From assembly GCA_024637215.1 (NCBI GenBank), contig JAGXFM010000049.1, forward strand, positions 1-56,694: DNA of 56,694 nucleotides, written 5' to 3'. Each line of letters begins with the position of its first letter. Within the stretch, counting starts at the first letter, position 1. Of the stretch, positions 1 to 7,608 are shown in pieces. This stretch comes from Sulfuricurvum sp. GTDB taxonomy: Bacteria > Campylobacterota > Campylobacteria > Campylobacterales > Sulfurimonadaceae. The notes beneath the pieces are model-generated. The model saw only the letters and a program-made list of their open reading frames with translations. It had not been told where the DNA came from and searched no databases. Made by a program: the position numbers and the translations under genes.

Positions 1-46
1 CCGCTTGTGCTTCTGCTGCCGCTTGTGCTTCTGCTGCCGCTTGTGC
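1..46. repeat. 18-bp tandem repeat inside adhesin gene
   Basis: The first 46 bases are two and a half copies of an identical 18-bp unit. Read on the minus strand it codes for the repeated hexapeptide AEAQAA. The contig stops inside the array, so the true copy number is unknown. Such Ala/Gln/Glu-rich segments often follow the N-terminal module of large RTX or Bap-type adhesins. Confidence 0.9.
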
Positions 47-586
47 AGTGTCAATACTTTCCACTGCAGGTGCTTCCAGCACGTCTGATACGACTGTCTC
101 TACAGTAGTATCAATAGAAGCATTTTCCGATTCCACAGCTCCTGATTTATTTGCAATAGTAGTTGCATTTGGATTAACAGCAATCGGTGTTTCTATGGCT
201 ATCGCATCGTTATCCACAAATGCCCGTGCGATAAAATGCTCCGGCTCAATCGATCCATTAAGCACTTCAGGTTCGATATGACTAACATTCCACTCATTGG
301 ATTCAATCACTGCGGCAATGTGTTCTGGCTCGACTTGCACATCTTCCAGATTGGCAACTTCTTTCGAAATAACACTCTCACTGAGTGTAATTACTTCATC
401 CCCACCGACCACGAGCTTATCCCCATTAACTAATTCGATCTCAAGTTCTCCGCTTCCGCCGTGTCCTTGAATTACATCATCTTCGAAAAGGAGTGTCCCC
501 GGTGCAAGAATTTTTAATGTTCCATCCCCTGCTTTGACAATATATTCTCCATCCATACGGGTTACTTCACCAATTGCTTTTGACAT
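2..586 (-). CDS. Large repeat adhesin, N-terminal retention module (partial)
   Basis: Partial gene: it begins with ATG at 586 and runs off the left edge without a stop, giving 195 visible residues. The first 80 residues look like the N-terminal module of LapA/BapA-type giant adhesins exported by type I secretion: a β-rich stretch around residues 10–70 with GDGTLKILAPG and GDKLVVGGDE, followed by an acidic region. In LapA the module keeps the adhesin in the outer membrane until LapG cuts after a di-alanine. Here IAAV (residues 90–93) is one possible di-alanine site, but the later AEAQAA repeats also hold several. The preceding secretion genes on the same strand fit this role. No LapG or LapD is visible in the window. 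The family assignment is from pattern memory, not a search. Confidence 0.72.
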   Translation of the reverse strand, partial: MSKAIGEVTRMDGEYIVKAGDGTLKILAPGTLLFEDDVIQGHGGSGELEIELVNGDKLVVGGDEVITLSESVISKEVANLEDVQVEPEHIAAVIESNEWNVSHIEPEVLNGSIEPEHFIARAFVDNDAIAIETPIAVNPNATTIANKSGAVESENASIDTTVETVVSDVLEAPAVESIDTAQAAAEAQAAAEAQA

Positions 587-619
587 AATAGGCTCCATCT
601 AGGAATTTTTTAGTGTCCC

Positions 620-628
620 ATTATTCCA
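620..628 (-). promoter_or_regulatory. Possible extended -10 promoter of the adhesin gene
   Basis: On the minus strand TGG is followed by AATAAT, one base from TATAAT, 34 bases before the adhesin ATG. Campylobacterota sigma-70 promoters often rely on an extended -10 with a T-rich upstream region, and a T-rich tract lies just upstream here. It suggests that the adhesin can be transcribed separately from the export operon. Confidence 0.4.
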
Positions 629-649
629 CATCAAAAAAGAAAGAGCAAT

Positions 650-663
650 TGTCCGATCGGACA
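650..663. promoter_or_regulatory. Perfect 14-bp palindrome between unknown gene and adhesin
   Basis: TGTCCGATCGGACA reads the same on both strands. It lies just after the stop of the 263-aa gene and about 25 bases upstream of the possible adhesin -10 box. On the minus strand a T-rich tract follows after about six bases. It could be an operator for the adhesin promoter or the stem of a weak terminator. Confidence 0.4.
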
Positions 664-666
664 GTT

Positions 667-1458
667 TTACATATCGGAGAGTACGCTGCTATACAGTTCT
701 TTGAGTTCATAGACCACATGGTAATAAAGAAGATATTTATTTTTAAGCTCATGCGCTTGGAATGAGGGATTTATAATGTATAAGATGCGGTCGATTTGGC
801 TATTGATCGTCAGTTCCAAAGTAATATCTTGTTGAGATTTTGCAAATTTAATCAATCCTAAAAGGGCGATATAAATGATATAAAAATTATCCACTATTTT
901 TTGAATCATCTTATCGCTGTCATACTCTATACGATTGTTAATGTTCACTAATGCAACTTCAACATCCCCTAATGCATCCTTTGCCCATTTATATTTGGAT
1001 TTTGAGACATACAACTGGTACCATCGTCTTTTTTTCTCTTGTTGTATAAATTTTTTGAGAACATCATGAAGCTTTTCACCATAGTGTTTCATCTCAATGA
1101 GTTTGATTAAATTATTTTCACTGATTGTCAAACAAACATCATCTCCCTCTTTAAAAGGAGCCAAAAATTCAATATGATGGGAGATAAAAGCTTCGATTTG
1201 GCGGCACAGCTCATCGGGTGCGGCCTCGACATCTATATGACACATAAACGATAAAACACTCTGCAGGTGCTCATTGTCGGATTCAGATAACTCCGCTTGG
1301 CACATCGCTATGATCCCATTAAATACCCGTATTGCCAAAATAGTCACTTCGGGAGCCGGTTCCTCTTTAGCTTCAATTTTTTGAGCCACAAAGGGGGAAA
1401 CTTCACTCACATAATGGGCAATAGTTTTCTGGAGATTCTCTTTTAGCTCTTTATTCAT
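667..1458 (-). CDS. Unknown protein of the adhesin export locus
   Basis: I do not recognise this 263-aa protein. It has no signal peptide and no clear membrane helix; it looks like a soluble, mainly helical protein, with a hydrophobic stretch near FYIIYIALLGLIKFA in the C-terminal third. The start is taken at the ATG at 1458, which overlaps the stop of the upstream regulator by 8 bases and has AAGAGAG before it, instead of the more upstream ATG at 1485. It sits between the LuxR-type regulator and the adhesin in the same direction, so a role in controlling or assisting adhesin export or retention is an inference from position only. Confidence 0.75.
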   Translation of the reverse strand: MNKELKENLQKTIAHYVSEVSPFVAQKIEAKEEPAPEVTILAIRVFNGIIAMCQAELSESDNEHLQSVLSFMCHIDVEAAPDELCRQIEAFISHHIEFLAPFKEGDDVCLTISENNLIKLIEMKHYGEKLHDVLKKFIQQEKKRRWYQLYVSKSKYKWAKDALGDVEVALVNINNRIEYDSDKMIQKIVDNFYIIYIALLGLIKFAKSQQDITLELTINSQIDRILYIINPSFQAHELKNKYLLYYHVVYELKELYSSVLSDM

Positions 1459-2074
1459 GATCTCTCTTTTTAAACCATAACGCAAGACTCACCCGATCAT
1501 TCATTCCCAATTTTTTATAACATGACAAAAGATGCGATTTGACGGTTCTCTCCGTGATCTCCAACGATTGCGCAATTTGATGATTACTCAATCCTTTAGC
1601 AACGTATCGACCGATCTCCTGCTCACGTGCACTGAGTGTGTCAAATGTCTCTGTTGACCCCTCCGTTACATCTCCTCTATAATCAATATGACGGATAAAA
1701 TCATTCATAAATCCCGTATCAAACCAGTTTCCGCCGGAAGCAAGAACATGCAGTGCATTCTCCAAATTGAGTGAACCCAAATGGAGATTGGCATACCCGC
1801 GTACCCCCATCCGCAAAAGTGGATATCCCTCTTCAAAGGTGGGGATAGAGGTGAGCACCAACATCGGATACGGATACTCTTTTAAAAATTTCCCTAAATC
1901 TTGAAATGTCATCTGCAAGGATTGGATATCGACGATCACAATACACGATGTATTCTCTACCGCTTCTACGTTTACCTCATCAAAAGAGACCCACGAATAG
2001 CCAAAACCTGTGAGTTTTTCTCCAAAAGTCTTCGTAAAAGTTTTGGAACTACTTACCAAAATTATGTGAAACAT
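1451..2074 (-). CDS. LuxR/NarL-type regulator with degenerate receiver
   Basis: The 207-aa protein has an N-terminal receiver-like domain (about residues 1–120) and a C-terminal LuxR/GerE helix-turn-helix (about 145–205, with LSAREQEIGRYVAKG and ITERTVKSHL). The receiver keeps an aspartate in VIVDIQ near residue 49. The acidic pair that binds Mg2+ in normal receivers is missing: the first strand reads ILVSSS. Phosphorylation in the usual way is therefore doubtful. This resembles the CsgD/VpsT group of biofilm regulators in layout, a comparison by architecture only. The ATG follows directly on the TAG of the HlyD gene, so it is translated as part of the export operon. Confidence 0.85.
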   Translation of the reverse strand: MFHIILVSSSKTFTKTFGEKLTGFGYSWVSFDEVNVEAVENTSCIVIVDIQSLQMTFQDLGKFLKEYPYPMLVLTSIPTFEEGYPLLRMGVRGYANLHLGSLNLENALHVLASGGNWFDTGFMNDFIRHIDYRGDVTEGSTETFDTLSAREQEIGRYVAKGLSNHQIAQSLEITERTVKSHLLSCYKKLGMNDRVSLALWFKKRDHE

Positions 2075-3409
2075 CTATTTTTCCGTTAATGCGTTTTGAC
2101 GCGCTTTAATAATCGGCTTCATCAAATACTGCAAAATAGTCTTTTTACCGGTTAGGATATCCACATTGGCAGTCATCCCCGGCATAATCGTCACTTTTGC
2201 AAGTTTAGAATTGATTGCCAATTTTTGATTAATTTTGATTTTAACCAGATAATAACTCTCTTGTTTTTGCTGATCGACAATGGTATCGGAACTGATTTGA
2301 TACACTTCCCCTACCATACCGCCATAAATCGAAAAATCGTACGCCGAAAACTTTACAATTGCTTTTTGATTCGGATGGAGAAACGCTATATCGGAGGGCT
2401 TAATTTTTGTCTCAATCAATAAACTATCTTCCGTCGGAACAATCTCGGCAATATCCATCCCAGGTCGCACGACTCCTCCAACCGTATTGATAAACATTTG
2501 CTTCATTATCCCGGTAACCGGAGCAATAATCTCGGAACGATTCATTTGATCGGAGAGGGGGACAGAACTCGTATCAATACGCCCTAACTCTGCATGCACC
2601 TCATTCAACTCTTGCTTTGCTCTGTTTTGATAATCGATTTTTTCTTGGATCATCTTCTCTTTTAACTCAGCAATAGCATGTTCCAAACGGGAAATCGAGT
2701 TTCGAGCCTCTTCAAACTGCTGTTCGACACTGCTCCGCTCTCGTTGGATTTTCCAATAATCGGATTTTGATTCAACCCCTTCTTGGAGCATACTTTTGGA
2801 TAATGATTCCTCTTTTCTAACCACGTCACGCGCTTCACCTAAAAGCTTTACCTTTGATTTTGCATCGGAAAGCTCCGATAAACGCTGATTGATTTGTTCA
2901 TTTAAAATATTAATTTTACTAATCAGCAAACTACGATTCGTGTGAAATGCCGACTCTTCTTGCTCAATATACCCGTTCAGATTCTCGCGTTCCGCCTCAT
3001 TCACTGAAAAATTTTCCATCGACGACTCTGCTTGAAGACGATATTGTTTCGATTTCAGTTCATGAGACTGGATACGATTCCCCCTAAATTCACTTTTGGG
3101 TTTTGTATCGCTCAAACGAATCAATAACTCCCCTTTTTTGACCCTGTCTCCCTCACTGACATAAATTTGCTCAACAATCCCCCCCTCGAGATTTTGAATC
3201 ACTTGCAGATGGGTTGAGGGGATCACTTTTCCATCCCCTTTGGTAATCTCATCGACTTCTGCAATACTCATCCAAATCAACGTTCCACTAACCATCGCTA
3301 AAACAGACCATAAAAAGATACGTGAAGATTTTGCCGTATTACGATTGGCAGCCATCGAGAGGCTCGACATGTACTCTAAATCAGAATCATCGAACATTTG
3401 ACGTTTCAT
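2075..3409 (-). CDS. HlyD-family adaptor of type I secretion system
   Basis: Membrane fusion protein of 444 aa that links the inner-membrane ABC exporter to the TolC-type outer-membrane channel. There is one N-terminal membrane helix at about residues 30–50 (IFLWSVLAMVSGTLIWMSI). It is followed by a lipoyl-like half (LQVIQNLEGGIVEQIYVSEGD), a long coiled coil (about 120–290), the second lipoyl half (RSEIIAPVTGIMKQ) and a β-barrel region. This is the HlyD/LapC/AprE arrangement. Its ATG overlaps the stop codon of the ABC gene by one base. Confidence 0.93.
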   Translation of the reverse strand: MKRQMFDDSDLEYMSSLSMAANRNTAKSSRIFLWSVLAMVSGTLIWMSIAEVDEITKGDGKVIPSTHLQVIQNLEGGIVEQIYVSEGDRVKKGELLIRLSDTKPKSEFRGNRIQSHELKSKQYRLQAESSMENFSVNEAERENLNGYIEQEESAFHTNRSLLISKINILNEQINQRLSELSDAKSKVKLLGEARDVVRKEESLSKSMLQEGVESKSDYWKIQRERSSVEQQFEEARNSISRLEHAIAELKEKMIQEKIDYQNRAKQELNEVHAELGRIDTSSVPLSDQMNRSEIIAPVTGIMKQMFINTVGGVVRPGMDIAEIVPTEDSLLIETKIKPSDIAFLHPNQKAIVKFSAYDFSIYGGMVGEVYQISSDTIVDQQKQESYYLVKIKINQKLAINSKLAKVTIMPGMTANVDILTGKKTILQYLMKPIIKARQNALTEK

Positions 3410-5556
3410 TATTTGCCTCCTGAGAGTTTTTTAAGCACGTCTTCTTTTGGACCGTCTGCCACGATTTTACCCTCTTCAACAACAATCATCCTATCGACTA
3501 AATCCAGTAATGATGTTTTGTGGGTTACCAAAATAACCGTTTTTTCTATAAAAGCCTCTTTCAGATTTCGTATTATTTTCTCCTCGGTTAAAGAGTCCAT
3601 CATACTGGTCGGCTCATCCAACAGGATAACCGGAACATCCGCAATAATGGCACGAGCAATCGCGATACTTTGACGTTGTCCACCCGATATCGATTCACCT
3701 CTCTCGCCGACATTCATTTCAAAACCTCTCGGATGACGATTGACAAAATCTTCCACGCCGCTGATCTTAGCCGCACGGAAAATCATCCGCTCATCGGCGG
3801 AGGGATCACGGTAAATCATGTTATCCCGCACTGTCCCTTTCATCAGTGAAATGTCCTGAGGAACATAACCGATACTTTTACGCAAATCGATCGGATCGAT
3901 CTGGAACATATCGACTCCATCGACCAATACCGATCCTTCACTGACACTGTAAAGTCCTAAAATAATTTTTTCAATGGTAGATTTACCCGATCCGATTCGT
4001 CCGACTATCCCTACTTTTTCCCCTGCGCGGATTTTAAAACTGACGTTTTTCAACGAGTATTTATCTTCATCGGGATAGTGAAAAGAGACATTTTTAAATT
4101 CAATATCCCCTTTTAATCCGACACGTTTCAAAAACTCCGTTCCATTGGGGTGTTCTACCGGCATAGAGATGATTTTACTCAGAGTATCATAAGAGCTTTT
4201 GACATTTTGATAACTCGAGATCAGTGCCGCAACCTGCCCCATCGGTGCCATGGCACGTGATGTCAACATCACAATCGCGATCAATGCCCCCATCGTCATC
4301 AAACGATCTTGAATCATATAAACACCGGCAACAATGAGCATAACCGTCGTGAGCTGTGTCAAAAATGAGGTTACGGTAGGGATCGATGCCGTTAATAATT
4401 TGGATTTGAGACTAACATTAGCAATATGTCCATTTGCCTCTTCCCATTCCCACTGAGATCGCCCATTGGCTCCCATCGTCTTAATCGTCTCAAGGTTCAT
4501 CAAACTCTCAATCAAAACACTGTTTTTATTGGCTGATGCTTTATGGGTCGCTTCAATACTCTTTTGCAATGATGGTTTGATGGCGACCGTATAAAGCAAG
4601 ATCAACAATCCCATAAAAATCGGGATAAATACCATCAACCCGCCGAGCATCCATATTATGATCAAAAAGATAACTAAAAAAGGCATATCCACCAATACCG
4701 TCAGCGTAGACGAAGAGATAAAACCCCTGACAGAATCAAAATCACGCAAATTATTAGCAAAAGATCCAACCGATTTTGGACGTGCTTCGAGCTTCATGTC
4801 GAGCACTTTCTCAAAAAGGATGGAAGACATAATCACATCACTTTTTTTAGCCGCAATTTCGAGATAATAGTTTCGGGTAAACTTCATTAACGCTTCTAAA
4901 ACATAGACTAAAGCAATACCGCTTGCCAAAACCCACATCGTCTCCATCGCATCATTAGGGATAACACGGTCATACACATTCATCGTAAACAATGGACTGG
5001 CGATAAGACCGATGTTGATAATGAGTGAAGCAAGAATAACATCTCGATAAATAAAGCGAGACATCCATAATGTCCCCCAAAACCAATGTCCCGTTGTATG
5101 TTCGGTCGCTTTTTGGGATCGTTTTTCAAGAGCATACTCTTTTTTCAGATAAAAAACATACCCGATATACTCACTTTCGAGCTGTCCGATATCGACCCAT
5201 GTTACGGATTCATCCAATTCGGGCAAAATAATTTTAGCCTGTTTGCCATCAGCACTAAAAGATTCCAAAATACAAGCACGCTTACCGTTTAGAACCAAAA
5301 TAGCAGGAAGAACGAGTGGAGAGATCTCAGAGAGCCGTTTATGGGCTATGCGACTGGTTAATCCGGCTTTACGTGCAGCACGTGAAAAAAGTCCTTTAGA
5401 GCTATTGGGTGCGAAAAGTTCCGGAGTACTTTCTCCCGGTTTTAAAGGCAAATCAGAGGTTAATACTTCCGCACTAAAAGGGGTATGATACAACTTAGTA
5501 AAAAGAACCAAACACTTTAATAACGGATCGGTTTTATCATCATAGTGCTGACTCAT
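3409..5556 (-). CDS. LapB-type type I secretion ABC exporter
   Basis: Inner-membrane ABC transporter of 715 aa that energises adhesin export. Residues about 8–140 form a peptidase-C39-like domain in which I see no catalytic Cys-His pair, as in the LapB/HlyB class that binds but does not cleave substrate. Residues about 165–440 are the membrane domain. The nucleotide-binding domain has Walker A GRIGSGKST (519–527), signature ISGGQ (623–627), Walker B VILLDEP (643–649) and the H-loop histidine at 679. The Walker A is intact. It is followed by the HlyD gene with a one-base overlap and preceded by the TolC gene 25 bases away. Confidence 0.93.
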   Translation of the reverse strand: MSQHYDDKTDPLLKCLVLFTKLYHTPFSAEVLTSDLPLKPGESTPELFAPNSSKGLFSRAARKAGLTSRIAHKRLSEISPLVLPAILVLNGKRACILESFSADGKQAKIILPELDESVTWVDIGQLESEYIGYVFYLKKEYALEKRSQKATEHTTGHWFWGTLWMSRFIYRDVILASLIINIGLIASPLFTMNVYDRVIPNDAMETMWVLASGIALVYVLEALMKFTRNYYLEIAAKKSDVIMSSILFEKVLDMKLEARPKSVGSFANNLRDFDSVRGFISSSTLTVLVDMPFLVIFLIIIWMLGGLMVFIPIFMGLLILLYTVAIKPSLQKSIEATHKASANKNSVLIESLMNLETIKTMGANGRSQWEWEEANGHIANVSLKSKLLTASIPTVTSFLTQLTTVMLIVAGVYMIQDRLMTMGALIAIVMLTSRAMAPMGQVAALISSYQNVKSSYDTLSKIISMPVEHPNGTEFLKRVGLKGDIEFKNVSFHYPDEDKYSLKNVSFKIRAGEKVGIVGRIGSGKSTIEKIILGLYSVSEGSVLVDGVDMFQIDPIDLRKSIGYVPQDISLMKGTVRDNMIYRDPSADERMIFRAAKISGVEDFVNRHPRGFEMNVGERGESISGGQRQSIAIARAIIADVPVILLDEPTSMMDSLTEEKIIRNLKEAFIEKTVILVTHKTSLLDLVDRMIVVEEGKIVADGPKEDVLKKLSGGK

Positions 5557-5581
5557 GCAATGCCTCTTTCTATTGGTTTCA

Positions 5582-7399
5582 TCATTTTGTTTTTGTGCGG
5601 TTGAGGATAATTCCCAACTCTTTGAGACGCTCGTCTAATGATTTAGCTTTTTCACTCGGAGATACCGACGGTTCTCTCTTAACCTCAGTAGCACTTGAGA
5701 TTGTGTTTGACGGAAGATATCGTTCTCCTAACGCTCGGTACTCTTTTGCCTTTTGCAAATGGGCCGTAGACAACTCTTTGAGAAGAGAGCGATTCTTCCA
5801 ATACGCGGCTTTCTCTTTATTGAGCGAAGTTCCAATCCCTTTTTCATACAAAATAGCCACTGTTTTTTGAGCCTCTTTCTCTCCCAAACGTGCTGCTTTT
5901 AAATAGTTTTCATACCCTTTTTGCGGATCAGAAGCTATCGTCAAAGAGACAACCTCAGGAGCGTCGATCTGGACATTTTCGCTACCCTTGATAAATGGAA
6001 TCGTTGCGATGAGAGGGTACACTCCTAAGGATGGAGCGTTCATATTGTTTATCGGCTCTTTCTCTGGATACAGAAGCGCATTTTTAGTCTGCTGAGGGGA
6101 TTGAATATCTAGCTGAAAATAAGGGATTAACTCATTGGATGCAGATAGTACACGGAAAAAAGAGTAGAGAAGTTCATACTCATTTTCTATCGCTTTACGA
6201 CGCGCCGTATTGTATTCATCTTCCGATTCCAAAAGATCGATCAAGCTTCGTCTTCCCAATTCAAACTCTTCTTGATAAAAATTTGTTTTTTCAAAACTTG
6301 CATCGCGATAAACATCTAAAAAAGGTTTTTGACGTTCAAATACAGCGTACGCGTTATATGCCTTTGCCATTTTTTCTATGACATCACGCTCAAACGAGCG
6401 ACGCTGTTCGATTGCATTAGAGGCCTCGCTTAAACTCCGCATCACTCGTGCTTCATCACTCCCGCCATTGTAGAGGTTATAACTGAGCGTCACCATTGCG
6501 GCAGCCGTTTTATCGATATTACCGGTACCATTAGCGTTATCGTACGAGCGCGCATTCATTTCAGCATCTACTTTCGGATAATAGTTGCTCCGCTCCATAC
6601 TAATAGCGTGCTTGGAACTCTCTATCTGGGATCGACTAATCAAAAGTGCCGGATTTTTTTGGATCGCTTTATCCAATGCCTCCTCCAAAGTAGAGGGGAG
6701 AGCCAAAGGGGACATAGAGGGTTTAACTAATGTATTACTTTTCGGATAATACCCCATAACACTGCGTAAAATAGCTGCCGCATCGTTATAATTATTATCT
6801 TGTGTCAACGTATTGACATAACTGAGTGCCAATTTTGATAACACCTCTTTGTGATCGGCTATCCTGCCGCTACCACTTTGCGTTTTAAGGGTAATCTTTT
6901 GATACATTTTTTCATGTGTTTTGACATTTTCTTGCTCGACATCTAACAATTCATCCGCTTTCAATACGTCTAAATAGCTTTTGATCAACCGTAGGGAGAG
7001 ATCATTTATTTTCTCTTCCAATTCATACGATTTCATTTGAATATTATGCTTCTTTTGCGCTATTTCTGAATCGGTAGCAAATCCTGAAAAAAGGTTCTGA
7101 GTCAGCGTGATACTCGTATTGAGTGTATTAAAATCACGATTTGAAAACTCTGTCATTTGGGTATTAGCCCTCTCTTGTGCGATACTGCTTCGGAGATTTA
7201 TTTTCGGTAAAAATCCAGACCTAGCGATCTGAATCTCATGATGAGCAGATGCGATTTCTTGGCGTTTTTGGAGAATACCGGGATGGTTCTCTACCATACT
7301 CTCCAATGCAGATTTTAGATCAACCCCATTCGCACTCACTGAGCCTACCAATATAAAAACGATAAATACTCTTTTAATTACAACGGTATGGCTCATCAT
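5582..7399 (-). CDS. TolC-family outer-membrane channel with C-terminal Sel1-like extension
   Basis: The 605-aa protein starts with a signal peptide (VFIVFILVGSVSANG). It has two outer-membrane efflux repeats, about residues 25–230 and 240–430, as in TolC/LapE, so it should form the outer-membrane duct of this secretion system. TolC proteins are usually about 420–500 residues. Here about 170 residues follow the second repeat, including a segment from about residue 497 (LKAARLGEKEAQKTVAILYE followed by KGIG) that matches a Sel1/TPR-like repeat. The tail is probably periplasmic and could bind a partner. It is the first gene of the operon. The end of the extension is charged and low in complexity. 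Confidence 0.88.
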   Translation of the reverse strand: MMSHTVVIKRVFIVFILVGSVSANGVDLKSALESMVENHPGILQKRQEIASAHHEIQIARSGFLPKINLRSSIAQERANTQMTEFSNRDFNTLNTSITLTQNLFSGFATDSEIAQKKHNIQMKSYELEEKINDLSLRLIKSYLDVLKADELLDVEQENVKTHEKMYQKITLKTQSGSGRIADHKEVLSKLALSYVNTLTQDNNYNDAAAILRSVMGYYPKSNTLVKPSMSPLALPSTLEEALDKAIQKNPALLISRSQIESSKHAISMERSNYYPKVDAEMNARSYDNANGTGNIDKTAAAMVTLSYNLYNGGSDEARVMRSLSEASNAIEQRRSFERDVIEKMAKAYNAYAVFERQKPFLDVYRDASFEKTNFYQEEFELGRRSLIDLLESEDEYNTARRKAIENEYELLYSFFRVLSASNELIPYFQLDIQSPQQTKNALLYPEKEPINNMNAPSLGVYPLIATIPFIKGSENVQIDAPEVVSLTIASDPQKGYENYLKAARLGEKEAQKTVAILYEKGIGTSLNKEKAAYWKNRSLLKELSTAHLQKAKEYRALGERYLPSNTISSATEVKREPSVSPSEKAKSLDERLKELGIILNRTKTK

Positions 7400-7412
7400 T
7401 TGATACCTTATA

Positions 7413-7446
7413 TTTTACCATGTTGACAAAAAAAAACATGTTAAAA
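7413..7446. promoter_or_regulatory. Inverted repeat in leader of the secretion operon
   Basis: Two 12-base arms, TTTTACCATGTT (7413–7424) and AACATGTTAAAA (7435–7446), pair at 11 of 12 positions around a 10-base A-rich spacer. The repeat lies between the predicted -10 box and the TolC start codon, so it is either an operator just downstream of the transcription start or an RNA hairpin in the leader. Confidence 0.5.
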
Positions 7447-7461
7447 TTTATTAGCTAACTG

Positions 7462-7470
7462 ATTATAACA
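7462..7470 (-). promoter_or_regulatory. Extended -10 promoter of the secretion operon
   Basis: On the minus strand TGT is followed directly by a perfect TATAAT. It lies 63 bases upstream of the TolC ATG in an AT-rich gap after serA. This is the extended -10 form common in Campylobacterota sigma-70 promoters. No strong -35 is visible. Confidence 0.6.
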
Positions 7471-7573
7471 TAGCAATATCTAAATATGAGCAAAAGTTGA
7501 TAAAAAAGGGGAGGGATTTCGGTTTTATTACAAAATACTAATAAAAGTGATTATTTTTACTTAAAAATGTTTC

Positions 7574-7595
7574 TTCCCATACTCAGATATGGAAA
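7574..7595 (-). terminator. Possible terminator after serA
   Basis: An 8-bp stem (TTTCCATA pairing with TATGGGAA, one G-T pair) with a 6-base loop lies 13 bases after the serA stop. It is followed on the minus strand by ACATTTTT, a weak T-run a few bases away. It would separate serA from the secretion operon. Confidence 0.4.
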
Positions 7596-7608
7596 GAATA
7601 GTAGAAGA

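Noticed and set aside
1-46. CRISPR array
   Set aside because: The 18-bp units are contiguous without spacers and keep a coding frame; they are coding tandem repeats.
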